Shown here: one piece after another, positions 16,193-24,149 of the stretch | How positions within the stretch are numbered: the first letter of the stretch is position 1 | How the letters are laid out: each line of letters begins with the position of its first letter | NCBI GenBank assembly: GCA_022704525.1 | Contig: JAKJGF010000024.1 | Coordinates: 1 to 32,585 of the forward strand | Length of the DNA: 32,585 nucleotides | Direction: 5' to 3' | Source: Bacillota bacterium | GTDB taxonomy: Bacteria; Vulcanimicrobiota; SpSt-956; JAKJGF01 | Translations under genes and position numbers: made by a program | Notes under the pieces: model-generated | Database searches by the model: none | Told to the model about the DNA's origin: nothing | The model's input: only the letters and a program-made list of their open reading frames with translations

Positions 16193-16228
16193 GCGTGAGA
16201 CGTGAAACAATTGTTTCACGCATCACGC
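16193..16228. repeat. Paired inverted heptamer array, near-perfect palindrome
   Basis: GTGAGAC and GTGAAAC (16195-16208) face TCACGCA and TCACGCA (16216-16229) around a short centre. Bases 16202-16219 form a perfect 18-base palindrome (gtgaaacaa/ttgtttcac), extended by gcgtga (16193-16198) and tcacgc (16223-16228). It lies just upstream of the minus-strand M23-like gene and overlaps its longest possible 5' extension. Confidence 0.85.
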
Positions 16229-16253
16229 ATATTACTGGTATGTATTTTGTCAA
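16226..16253 (-). promoter_or_regulatory. Possible promoter of the M23-like gene
   Basis: On the minus strand a perfect TTGACA (16253-16248) is followed after 16 bases by TATGCG (16231-16226), a poor -10. The predicted transcript would begin near 16219, which would exclude the longer start at 16219 and favour Met at 16174. It lies downstream of the terminator at 16305-16337, so an independent promoter is needed here. Confidence 0.35.
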
Positions 16254-16304
16254 AATATTCATTAATATTATTATATTGCAAAATCATTGCCAGAATTTTA
16301 TAAA

Positions 16305-16337
16305 AAAAATAAACAGGCACATTGCCTGTTTATTTTT
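16305..16337. terminator. Bidirectional intrinsic terminator
   Basis: A perfect 15-bp stem: 16305-16319 (aaaaataaacaggca) pairs with 16323-16337 (tgcctgtttattttt) around the loop cat. A-rich and T-rich sides give a U-tract on either strand. It lies 7 bases beyond the stop of the minus-strand lipoprotein gene and separates it from the M23-like gene. Confidence 0.92.
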
Positions 16338-16344
16338 AAGTAAT

Positions 16345-17910
16345 TTAATTTGTCAGATCTATTATTGTATCTACTGTGGCAGGATTATTAGCCACATTAA
16401 TTCTGAATACTGTATCACTCCCTGCATTTGTAACATAAATGTAATTTATATCTGATGAATCACTGTTTATATCATAAGGTACATTCAAAGTTCCACCTGT
16501 AATTGGCATGGTCTCTACAATTCCTGTAAAGAAAAATCTTGATATAGTATTATTTTGATTTGCTGTAAAAGCACGATCATTAGAATAAAAAACATCTACA
16601 CCAAAAGGCCATTGCTGTGTTGCTACAGGTGAATATATATTATAGTTCCTGGTAACTACATCATATACTGTCATATTATTAGAATCAAGGTTGGCAATAC
16701 ACCCATTCCCACCTCCAATGTCTATATCCATTGGATTATTACCTGTGAGCAGACTGACAGGAGCAGTCGCAGGGTTGGAAGCATTCAGTATAATTACTTT
16801 ATTGTCAGTCGGAGCAGGACCTGTATTTGTTATATGAAGTTCTCCACCTGTAGCTGTCTGATTGAATGCTATATATACAGGAGATATGGCACCTGGAATA
16901 TCGTATACTGTTGTATAGACATCAGGAGCAGGAAGAGGCGTGTCTAAACTATTAATAGGTATAACAAGCAGTTCAGCATTTCCCCAGTCTACTACATATA
17001 TAATACCATTCCCAGTAGCTATTCCAACGGGTACTCTCTGTACATTCCCTGCTGGAAGAGGGATGTTTCTTACTGAATTATTTATGAGATTAATTTCTGA
17101 AAGATCTCCACTTCCTGAATTTGTTATATAGGCAAAGGTATTTGTAGTGGCAACCCATTCCGGTTCGGTTCCTACAGGAACATGGATTTCATTAAAATTA
17201 ACTGTACTAAAAATAGCAGCAGTATTACTTCCATATTCTGCTACTATTATTTTTTTAATACCGACACCGGCCTGAAAAGCTATTCCATGAGGTTCTCTTT
17301 TTAAAGGACCTTGTGTAGGTGTTGCAGTTGCAGTCGCCGCTATCGTGGAAGTAGGTGTTGCTGTGGGGCCTTCCGGTTTAGTTGGTGGTGGGGGAGGAGG
17401 TGGAGCCGGTGGTACAACATTTTGACCGGGTGTGGGAGTTGGACCTGTTGGCGTATTTGTAGGGGTTGGAGTTGGAAGAATATTTCCTTCCTGTAATGTT
17501 ACTGATATTGTTTTATTTCCAATTACTGTAGCAAAAGTACTGGCTATAATATTTCCTGCTGAACCAATAACTTCAAGTGTATAAGTACCTTCCGGTATAT
17601 CATTAAAGGTGAATATTCCATTTACATCAGTCACAGTCCTGGTAATCTCACTACCGCCATATCCACTTCTTAATATTACCACAGTTCCGCCTTTCTCTTT
17701 TATATCTGTTTTCAAAGGATTTCCCCCTGCATCGAGAACTACACCTGTAATGTTACCTTTTGCAGGAGGGATAACAGTCTGCTGGCTTACTGGATCAACA
17801 ATGATAGGTCCCTGATAAGAGCTGTTGCTATCACCGCATCCAACTACATATAATATAAGTAAAAAAACTAATAATAAACAGGGAAGTCTTAAAATACTAA
17901 ATTTTTTCAT
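16345..17910 (-). CDS. Surface lipoprotein: regulatory-like Ig fold, Thr/Pro linker, beta-propeller
   Basis: A 521-residue lipoprotein. A signal peptide ends at the lipobox VVGC with Cys25 as the lipidated residue. Residues about 52-140 resemble a carboxypeptidase-regulatory-like Ig domain (GNITGVVLDAGGNPL, then DVNGIFTFNDIPEGTYTLEV). Residues 146-202 are a low-complexity Thr/Pro/Ala linker including a run of seven prolines. Residues about 207-520 are repeated short beta segments (for example PVGIATGNGIIYVVDWGNAE, IYVTNAGSDTVFRI) typical of a YVTN/NHL-like beta-propeller. Likely cell-surface binding. The start has taaggagg on the minus strand. Substrate unknown. Confidence 0.88.
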   Translation of the reverse strand: MKKFSILRLPCLLLVFLLILYVVGCGDSNSSYQGPIIVDPVSQQTVIPPAKGNITGVVLDAGGNPLKTDIKEKGGTVVILRSGYGGSEITRTVTDVNGIFTFNDIPEGTYTLEVIGSAGNIIASTFATVIGNKTISVTLQEGNILPTPTPTNTPTGPTPTPGQNVVPPAPPPPPPPTKPEGPTATPTSTIAATATATPTQGPLKREPHGIAFQAGVGIKKIIVAEYGSNTAAIFSTVNFNEIHVPVGTEPEWVATTNTFAYITNSGSGDLSEINLINNSVRNIPLPAGNVQRVPVGIATGNGIIYVVDWGNAELLVIPINSLDTPLPAPDVYTTVYDIPGAISPVYIAFNQTATGGELHITNTGPAPTDNKVIILNASNPATAPVSLLTGNNPMDIDIGGGNGCIANLDSNNMTVYDVVTRNYNIYSPVATQQWPFGVDVFYSNDRAFTANQNNTISRFFFTGIVETMPITGGTLNVPYDINSDSSDINYIYVTNAGSDTVFRINVANNPATVDTIIDLTN

Positions 17911-17967
17911 ATTTTCCTCCTTAAGAAAATTATATATATTATAAATAAATAAATTGCAGTACTGTAC

Positions 17968-17996
17968 ATTATAATCTTTTCTTTTAATAATTACAA
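17968..17996 (-). promoter_or_regulatory. Promoter of the lipoprotein gene
   Basis: On the minus strand, TTGTAA (17996-17991), a 17-base spacer and a perfect TATAAT (17973-17968). It lies about 57 bases upstream of the lipoprotein start at 17910, leaving a short AT-rich leader ending in a strong ribosome site (cttaaggagg). Confidence 0.6.
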
Positions 17997-18030
17997 GAAA
18001 ATTTTATAAATTTATTCTTTTTCCTCATGT

Positions 18031-18059
18031 TTGCTTTATGAGAATGAAAGTGATATAAT
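18031..18059 (+). promoter_or_regulatory. Extended -10 promoter of the membrane protein/phosphatase/tubulin-like cluster
   Basis: TTGCTT (18031-18036), a 17-base spacer and TATAAT (18054-18059) preceded by TG at the extended -10 position (tgaTATAAT). It is divergent from the lipoprotein promoter. The transcript would start near 18066 and run through the heptamer array at 18091-18152 in its leader before reaching the gene at 18189. Confidence 0.6.
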
Positions 18060-18090
18060 TTGATAAGCCCTGAATTATATATAGTTATTC

Positions 18091-18152
18091 GTAAAGCGTG
18101 ATGCGTGATGGGTATAATAACCTGTTACGCATTACACATTACACATCACTCA
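18091..18152. repeat. Paired inverted heptamer arrays in the leader of the 18189 gene
   Basis: Left arm: GTAAAGC, GTGATGC, GTGATGG, GTATAAT (18091-18118). Right arm: TTACGCA, TTACACA, TTACACA, TCACTCA (18125-18152). The arms oppose each other around a 6-base centre and could form a leader hairpin. The downstream frame opens in it as a spurious 5' extension (MMGIITCYALHITHHSS). Confidence 0.85.
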
Positions 18153-18188
18153 TCTATAAGAATTTTTGTCATAGAAGGTTGCATTTTT

Positions 18189-19568
18189 ATGTGGTTCTTT
18201 AGAAGCAGAGCTGTTGTGCCTCCAGTAGATATTGCTTATATAGACAATGTTCTTAACTTTATCAATGCCGGAGATGTAGACACTTTTTGTTCAGAGGTTA
18301 AAAAACATGAAAACTTTCTGGAAGATATTGCTTTATATATAAAAAATCAAGATCATCTTATAGCCCTGGATGTATGGTCTTCATTATTTATCTCTCTTAC
18401 ACTGGCTTTCAGAGTGGAACAGAGGGAAAAGGAAGGAAAAATTTTAAATACTGTTTACTATAAACTGGTAGAATTAATTTCACTGATAGTTGAAAGCGAA
18501 GATGAGGAAAAGGATGTCTTTCAAAAGATCTCTTCTAAGCTTGCAGATTCTCAGGAATACGGGAGGGAGCTTATAGTTTATAGAGCTTTGAGATATTCTA
18601 TTCAGTATAATGATGAGGAAGGATGTAAGAAAATCCTTGATAGTAAATTACTGGGGAAAGGGGAAATTTATTTTTGCTCTCTGGATTTTCACGATGAATC
18701 CGACCCTGTTGATCAATCTAAATTAATCAAATGGTTTTTATATAGATATGATATATCAAATGCTATAAGATATCTTTCACTGATCTCCTGGAAATGGACT
18801 TTTTTAATAAAATTGCTTCACTGGCTTGTAAATAAACGGGGAACTACAATAATTTTGCTGCTTTTTTTCCTCTACTGTAATGTACCCTTTTTAAGAAGTT
18901 TTACTATTCCTGAGAGATATTTTTATTATCTTGAATTTATAGTGATTTTCTCTTTTCTGATTGTATATTTAGTCAGTAAAGCCACTTCAAAAGCAATAGA
19001 TGAAACCAAAGCTTTACTTCTTTTATTTCAGATAAGTCTACCGAGACTGTGGGGTGCTATTTTAATGGGATTAATAACTGTAGCTCTTTCTGAAATAAGC
19101 TGGACTTTCCCCCTCAGGATTAAAGAACGTTATTTTTTTATAATATGTATACTGACGTTTATTTCAGCTTTTTTATATTTATATCTGGAGGTGAGTAGTT
19201 CTGTAGTAGATTCTAAACAGGCCATTGCCAGGACTTCTAAAATTGTAATACTTGGTCTTATTGAAGCCTTCTTCCTTTCTTTTCTTATCTGTCAGATGTT
19301 TTCAGAATCAGTTATGCCGGATCTTATATCTTCTGAAGGCCTGATAGCTTTAAAAGAAGAATATCTTTATAATATATCAAATATTATTGCTATGCCGAAG
19401 TTTATACCCAATGTTAAAATTTATCCTCCTCTTATAATTTTATGGTCTTTTTTGTCTCTTCTTATAGGTATGTTTATTCAGAATTTTTGGGACAGGGAAA
19501 ATTTAATAAGTTCACCCTTTGATAAAGAAATGACCCTTGGTGTTGCTCCCAGGCCTGGAATTAAATAA
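18189..19568 (+). CDS. Unrecognised membrane protein, six predicted helices
   Basis: A 459-residue protein that I do not recognise. Residues 1-210 are soluble and mainly helical with many acidic and Leu/Ile residues. The C-terminal half has six hydrophobic segments (about 219-236, 245-263, 286-301, 313-333, 351-370, 411-431) and a short tail. ATG 18189 has agaagg (18173-18178) upstream. An earlier ATG at 18105 extends the frame by 28 residues, but these are translated heptamer repeat and are rejected. It is 29 bases from the downstream phosphatase gene and likely co-transcribed with it and the tubulin-like gene, so it may be their membrane partner. Confidence 0.75.
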   Translation: MWFFRSRAVVPPVDIAYIDNVLNFINAGDVDTFCSEVKKHENFLEDIALYIKNQDHLIALDVWSSLFISLTLAFRVEQREKEGKILNTVYYKLVELISLIVESEDEEKDVFQKISSKLADSQEYGRELIVYRALRYSIQYNDEEGCKKILDSKLLGKGEIYFCSLDFHDESDPVDQSKLIKWFLYRYDISNAIRYLSLISWKWTFLIKLLHWLVNKRGTTIILLLFFLYCNVPFLRSFTIPERYFYYLEFIVIFSFLIVYLVSKATSKAIDETKALLLLFQISLPRLWGAILMGLITVALSEISWTFPLRIKERYFFIICILTFISAFLYLYLEVSSSVVDSKQAIARTSKIVILGLIEAFFLSFLICQMFSESVMPDLISSEGLIALKEEYLYNISNIIAMPKFIPNVKIYPPLIILWSFLSLLIGMFIQNFWDRENLISSPFDKEMTLGVAPRPGIK

Positions 19569-19597
19569 ATTATAAAGATTGAGGTGTGTAAGTATTA

Positions 19598-20224
19598 ATG
19601 AATAAAGTAATCTGTACCCTTATTATTATATTACTGTTAATAATTAGTTCTTTTGCAGGAGAAAAAAGTATATGTATTAAAGAGAAAGATGTATGGGGTA
19701 GTGGTAAATACCCATATAATTTTAGAATTATTGATGATGCACTATATGCAGGGGGAACACTGTTTAACCCTGAAACACAGGGAAATTCCATAGAAAAAGT
19801 AAGGACTTATATAAGACTTCTGAAAGGAATGGGTGTTAAATCAATTATAGCTCTTAATGCCTCTTCTAAAACTGAAGAGAATATAGTAAAGGAAGAAGGA
19901 CTTATCTATTATTCCTGTCCTATGAATGCAGAAAAAGTACCTACCCTGAAAGAAACAGAAAAAATAATGGAGTTAATTGAAAATAAAGCCTATGTGCACT
20001 GTGAATGGGGAGCAGACAGGACAGGAGCAATTGTAGCGAAATATCTCAGAACAAAGAAGGGATATTCTGGTTATGATGCCTGGCAGGCTGTAATAACGGG
20101 AGGTAGTCATTCCGGTATAATCGGAGGATTTAAGCAGAATTGCGGTAACAGGAAATTACTCCTTTATTTCTGGCCTGAAGTGGTGAAGGAAAGTTATAAA
20201 GTATGTGAAATATATGGGATATAA
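19598..20224 (+). CDS. Secreted Cys-based (dual-specificity/tyrosine-type) phosphatase
   Basis: A 208-residue protein with an N-terminal signal peptide (VICTLIIILLLIISSFAG, cleavage near residue 20). The catalytic P-loop YVHCEWGADRTGAIVA has His134, Cys135 and Arg141, a full HCx5RT signature of the PTP/DSP superfamily, followed by YLRTKKGYSGYDAWQAV, a helix usual for this group. The N-terminal region (FRIIDDALYAGGTLF) resembles the start of other bacterial DSP-like enzymes. The predicted location is outside the membrane, so a phosphosugar, inositol phosphate or surface phosphoprotein substrate is possible. A gaggtgtg site precedes the ATG. Between the membrane protein (29-base gap) and the tubulin-like gene (102-base gap). 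Confidence 0.85.
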   Translation: MNKVICTLIIILLLIISSFAGEKSICIKEKDVWGSGKYPYNFRIIDDALYAGGTLFNPETQGNSIEKVRTYIRLLKGMGVKSIIALNASSKTEENIVKEEGLIYYSCPMNAEKVPTLKETEKIMELIENKAYVHCEWGADRTGAIVAKYLRTKKGYSGYDAWQAVITGGSHSGIIGGFKQNCGNRKLLLYFWPEVVKESYKVCEIYGI

Positions 20225-20326
20225 AGGGGATTTTTGAATGCTGGAGAAATATTTAATTAGTTATAAGCATTTAGCTATAAGGGTTTCTTAAAGCTGAAGT
20301 ACTGATAGCTGTGGAGGAATTTCTAT

Positions 20327-23300
20327 ATGCCATTAAGGTCCCTTAAACCTACATTGATTATAGGCCTTGGAAACCAGGGTAAGAAAGTTCTGGAAGATTT
20401 CAAGAGTGAACTTTTTTCTTCTTACGGTCATCTCCCTGCTATTCAATTTCTATCTGTAAATTATAAAGATGAAGTTCTTGAAGAAGAAAATCAAAAGGCT
20501 TTAATTCAGGATTTTTTTGCATTCCGCCTTGCAAGAGATGTGCTTTTGGACTGGTTAAAGGATACTAACTGTAATCTGAATGCAGAAAAATTTATAGAGG
20601 AGCATAAATTAAGAGATAAATACAGAGAAGAGTTACAGAAGACTATCCTCAGAAAGCCGGAAGGAGATCCTGTAAAGATAAATATTGATGAGAAACCTTA
20701 TATGGGTTATGACCCTGGAGGCCTTAAAAAAGCTATTGAAACCAACAGGGTAAAATTTGAAACAGACGGAATGACTAAAATAAAAGGAATAATAGATAGT
20801 AATCTTTCTACAGGAAAAGAGAAGATACTCTATGACCTGGAGGAAGCTTTAAAAAATAGTAAACTTTTTGATAGGAATACTTCTAATTTTTTAGAGTCCC
20901 TGGAAAAAGAAAAAAATCTTATGGAAGTTTCTATAAAAAAAGAACTTGAGAAGGTAAATAAGGATTGTGAATTTCAGAGTGCCCATCTGATGAAACTTCT
21001 TGATGGAACTTTAACAGTTACTGATTCCGGTCTTCCTTCTCATAGAAAAAAACTTATAGAGAGTCTTGAAAAAAAATTAAATCTTATGGTGGAAATTAAG
21101 GCTTATTCTGCCCTTATAGAGCTTCTTTCAGACTTCGGTAAAACACTTAATCTTAAAATACAGGGAATAAAAAAGCGTCAGAATTTATTAAGTTATATCC
21201 AGGAGAAGATTAAGGAAGCCGTCAGGGAAGAAGGTTTAGATGAGAAACGTGATATATATACAGAACAGAGAAAATGTTATGAGAGATTAAAGGGATGTAT
21301 TAATCGATTAAAAGAAAGATTTTCTCCATTAATTGAAAAAGAGTGGTTAGAACTGGATAGTAAAGAAGAATTTCTTTCAAAATTCAGTCGTTTTTTTCAG
21401 GAATGTTTTATACCATCAGATAGAGATGAAGGTATGACTTCAGGAAATATAAGAATTACTCTTACACTGGATGAAATGATCTTACTTCCGAAAGAAACTT
21501 CCCCTCATATGGAGAAAAGAAGTTATACCTGGGCTGATTATAATCGATGGATAGAGGGTGAAATTAAAAAAATAAAACAGCGAGAACCTTTACCGGAAGA
21601 TATTAAAGAAGCTACAAGGGCCATAGCCAGATCAATCTTCTGGGAAAATCTAGATGACATATCAGGAAGATTGGATAAGAAACTAATAGACGTAAGTCTT
21701 CTCTCTAACAGAGCAGTATTGAATGAAAAAGGATTTGAACTTGCTGAGGCCAATGATTTTGATATATTTCTTATAGCAGCACTGGATGACCCCCTGGCAT
21801 CAGGTATTTATATAGATATGATATATCTTACAGAAGATCGGGTAATATATAATCATGGTACTTCCAACAGATACGCTCTTTTATTTTTGCCGGCTTTATT
21901 AGAAGGTACAATGAAGGATAAAAATGAAATGCAGTCTATGGCCTGTGCTGCCCTTTCTGAACTGGAGCATTTTCTTCAAAAAAAAGAATTTAAGAAATAT
22001 TATTATCCCGGCCATCTTGAAGTGGAAATCAAAGAAAAGCCTTTCAATGCTGTATTTCTTGTAGATTATATTAACAGTCAGGGTTTTGCTTTACAGAGCG
22101 AAAGTGAAAGAAATCAGATGTTTCGGGAAATGCTTCGTGGTATGATATTAACTCCACTGGGTCCAAATCTTAAATCTCTTCCTCATATAACCTCATCACT
22201 GGAAGGCTATGTTGACGGAAAAAATACATCTTATGGATCCTTTGGAATAAGTATTATGCAATTTCCTGCTTCTCTTGTAAGAAAATACTGTGCCTGTCTT
22301 TTAGGAGAAAGGATATATTCAGGTATATTACTGAGGGAGGATATTAATGAAAATAAAATAAATCAGGAATATGAAACCTGTATGAATTTTATTAACTCCA
22401 TACAGGACAGTTCCTTTATTCCTCCCACGCCAAAACTGGATCGAAAGCAATTTGAAGGAGTAGACCCCTCTATATTGATGAATCGCATAAAACATGAAGC
22501 AGGTTTACTTGAAAGTCGTTTTACAGAGGAAATACAGAGGGATTTTCAGAAACAGGAAAATTTAGAAAAAATTCAGACCACTGTAAAAGATCATGTGAAT
22601 TTACTTTCAAAAGATACTTCTACGGCTTTAAGAAGTGTTCCTGTATTTATGGATAAAGTTTATAATGAAATAAAAGCAAAAAAAGAGGAAACAAAAAAGA
22701 AATATCAATATATCAGAGAAATTGTTCAGCAGGATGAAAAAAATCACCTCGGGACTTTTGATCTTTTTCAATCTGTTATTGATTCATTTGCCATACCTTT
22801 TATAGGAGCAATTATACCTGCAAAAAGGATTAAATTAATCGGTATTTTATCCTGTATACCATTGCTTATAATACTTATTGCAGCTATTATAATATTACCC
22901 CTATTTATTCTATTTTTCGCTTATCTGGTACCATTCTTTTGGTACCTCCGATCATGGAAATGTTATTTTGAAAGATATTTCGAAAGCCGTGATGCTCTTT
23001 TCAATCATATTGATAATAAAATTTTAAATAGAGGCAAGTTAATATCTCTGGAATTTAAACTGAGAGAATTAGAGAAAATAGAGGAATTCTGCTTGAATTA
23101 TATAGATTATTTTGAGAAAATTATAATGAAACTTTCCGGTATATCTAAAGAATTTAAAGAAGAAGCAAAAGATATAAGAGAAGAGATCTTTGCTCCCAGA
23201 GGTGCTCTAACATATTTACTTATAACAGATAAATATATAGAAACCTATCGTAAAGATGGTGAAAAAACACTTTCTTATGAGGCTAAATCCCTTTATGAAA

Positions 23301-24055
23301 ATATTGGAAACTGGGATGATCCATCTCCTGTATTAAAAGAAAAAACGACAAAAATTCTCTGGGAAAGATATGCCTTTATACAGGAGATAAGTGCCGATGA
23401 ACTTCTCAGGGGACAGGAAAATTCTCTCTTTAAAATAGAAGATATCCTCAGAATGAGTCATCCTTTCTGGACTATTGATGAGATAAAACTGTCTCAGAGT
23501 GGAAATAGAGGAAAGATTTATTTTTGCGGTGTAAGAGGCGCTGAAGAGAGTTTTCTTGCAAAGGGTTTAAAGGAGAAACCACTTTTTTCAAATATGATAT
23601 TTTTTAATCTTAATAATCCCCATATACTGTTACTTGGTCAGATAGAAACAGGATCTCCTCTTTTTGCATTAAAGACTTTTTCTCAAATGAGAAAGAGTTA
23701 TAAGTTTCTTTCTACCCAGAAAATATACAGGGCTATTGAAGATGCCACTACTGAAGTTTTACCTCTTAAAATGACGGAAAAGTATAGTCAAATAAGAAGA
23801 ATATATCTTCCTTCTACTCTTCTGGGAATTTATAATGCCCCTCTCCATATGGAAGAGGCAGAGATTTATCAGAATCTTATAGATAATCCTGATTTTTTGT
23901 CTATAATAGAAGAAAAGCTTCAGAGATTTATTCAAGAACAGGGTAAAGATACTGTTATAAAAAGATTGATGGAAATTTCCAGTGAAAAGACTTTTTCTGC
24001 TGAAGACAGAGAAGTTATAAGGGAATATATTAACGATTTGAGACGTGAGACGTGA
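20327..24055 (+). CDS. Large tubulin-like-domain protein with membrane anchor and degenerate GTPase signature
   Basis: A 1242-residue protein. The N-terminus KPTLIIGLGNQGKKVLEDF (residues 7-25) and the following LPAIQFLSVNY match the opening of bacterial tubulin-like (Tubulin_2 type) proteins. A long charged, coiled-coil-rich part follows (about 80-350). At 484-502, AALDDPLASGIYIDMIYL occupies the place where such proteins carry GGTGSG, the phosphate-binding tubulin/FtsZ signature, so nucleotide binding is probably weakened or lost. Two close hydrophobic helices lie at about 836-877. The C-terminal third is mixed helix and strand. The start has tggaggaat upstream. The last codons (LRRET) and the TGA stop come from a heptamer array. 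Confidence 0.75.
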   Translation: MPLRSLKPTLIIGLGNQGKKVLEDFKSELFSSYGHLPAIQFLSVNYKDEVLEEENQKALIQDFFAFRLARDVLLDWLKDTNCNLNAEKFIEEHKLRDKYREELQKTILRKPEGDPVKINIDEKPYMGYDPGGLKKAIETNRVKFETDGMTKIKGIIDSNLSTGKEKILYDLEEALKNSKLFDRNTSNFLESLEKEKNLMEVSIKKELEKVNKDCEFQSAHLMKLLDGTLTVTDSGLPSHRKKLIESLEKKLNLMVEIKAYSALIELLSDFGKTLNLKIQGIKKRQNLLSYIQEKIKEAVREEGLDEKRDIYTEQRKCYERLKGCINRLKERFSPLIEKEWLELDSKEEFLSKFSRFFQECFIPSDRDEGMTSGNIRITLTLDEMILLPKETSPHMEKRSYTWADYNRWIEGEIKKIKQREPLPEDIKEATRAIARSIFWENLDDISGRLDKKLIDVSLLSNRAVLNEKGFELAEANDFDIFLIAALDDPLASGIYIDMIYLTEDRVIYNHGTSNRYALLFLPALLEGTMKDKNEMQSMACAALSELEHFLQKKEFKKYYYPGHLEVEIKEKPFNAVFLVDYINSQGFALQSESERNQMFREMLRGMILTPLGPNLKSLPHITSSLEGYVDGKNTSYGSFGISIMQFPASLVRKYCACLLGERIYSGILLREDINENKINQEYETCMNFINSIQDSSFIPPTPKLDRKQFEGVDPSILMNRIKHEAGLLESRFTEEIQRDFQKQENLEKIQTTVKDHVNLLSKDTSTALRSVPVFMDKVYNEIKAKKEETKKKYQYIREIVQQDEKNHLGTFDLFQSVIDSFAIPFIGAIIPAKRIKLIGILSCIPLLIILIAAIIILPLFILFFAYLVPFFWYLRSWKCYFERYFESRDALFNHIDNKILNRGKLISLEFKLRELEKIEEFCLNYIDYFEKIIMKLSGISKEFKEEAKDIREEIFAPRGALTYLLITDKYIETYRKDGEKTLSYEAKSLYENIGNWDDPSPVLKEKTTKILWERYAFIQEISADELLRGQENSLFKIEDILRMSHPFWTIDEIKLSQSGNRGKIYFCGVRGAEESFLAKGLKEKPLFSNMIFFNLNNPHILLLGQIETGSPLFALKTFSQMRKSYKFLSTQKIYRAIEDATTEVLPLKMTEKYSQIRRIYLPSTLLGIYNAPLHMEEAEIYQNLIDNPDFLSIIEEKLQRFIQEQGKDTVIKRLMEISSEKTFSAEDREVIREYINDLRRET

Positions 24056-24128
24056 AGAGTGTGGAGGGGCAGAACAGTGTTCTGCCCTTTGTGAGACTGA
24101 TCACCCATCACCCATTAGCCATCACCAT
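24038..24128. repeat. Paired heptamer arrays flanking a hairpin
   Basis: Left arm: TTGAGAC, GTGAGAC, GTGAAGA, GTGTGGA (24038-24065), overlapping the end of the tubulin-like gene. Centre: a hairpin (24067-24087), then one more GTGAGAC (24091-24097). Right arm: TCACCCA, TCACCCA, TTAGCCA, TCACCAT (24101-24128). The ribosome site of the next gene follows immediately. Confidence 0.85.
24067..24090 (+). terminator. Possible terminator after the tubulin-like gene
   Basis: gggcagaaca (24067-24076) is the reverse complement of tgttctgccc (24078-24087), giving a stem of 8-9 pairs, followed by only three T. The short T-run makes it a weak terminator or a plain RNA hairpin, so some read-through into the amidohydrolase gene is likely. 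Confidence 0.5.
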
Positions 24129-24149
24129 TGAAAGGAAGGTTTGATATTT

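Noticed and set aside
18105..18188. 28-residue extension of the 18189 membrane protein
   Set aside because: Codons lie in the TCAC array; the ATG at 18189 has its own ribosome site.
20239..20292. 17-codon frame MLEKYLISYKHLAIRVS in the gap before the tubulin-like gene
   Set aside because: Has an agggga-like purine run nearby but is too short and lies in what looks like a decayed 7-base repeat; no other support.
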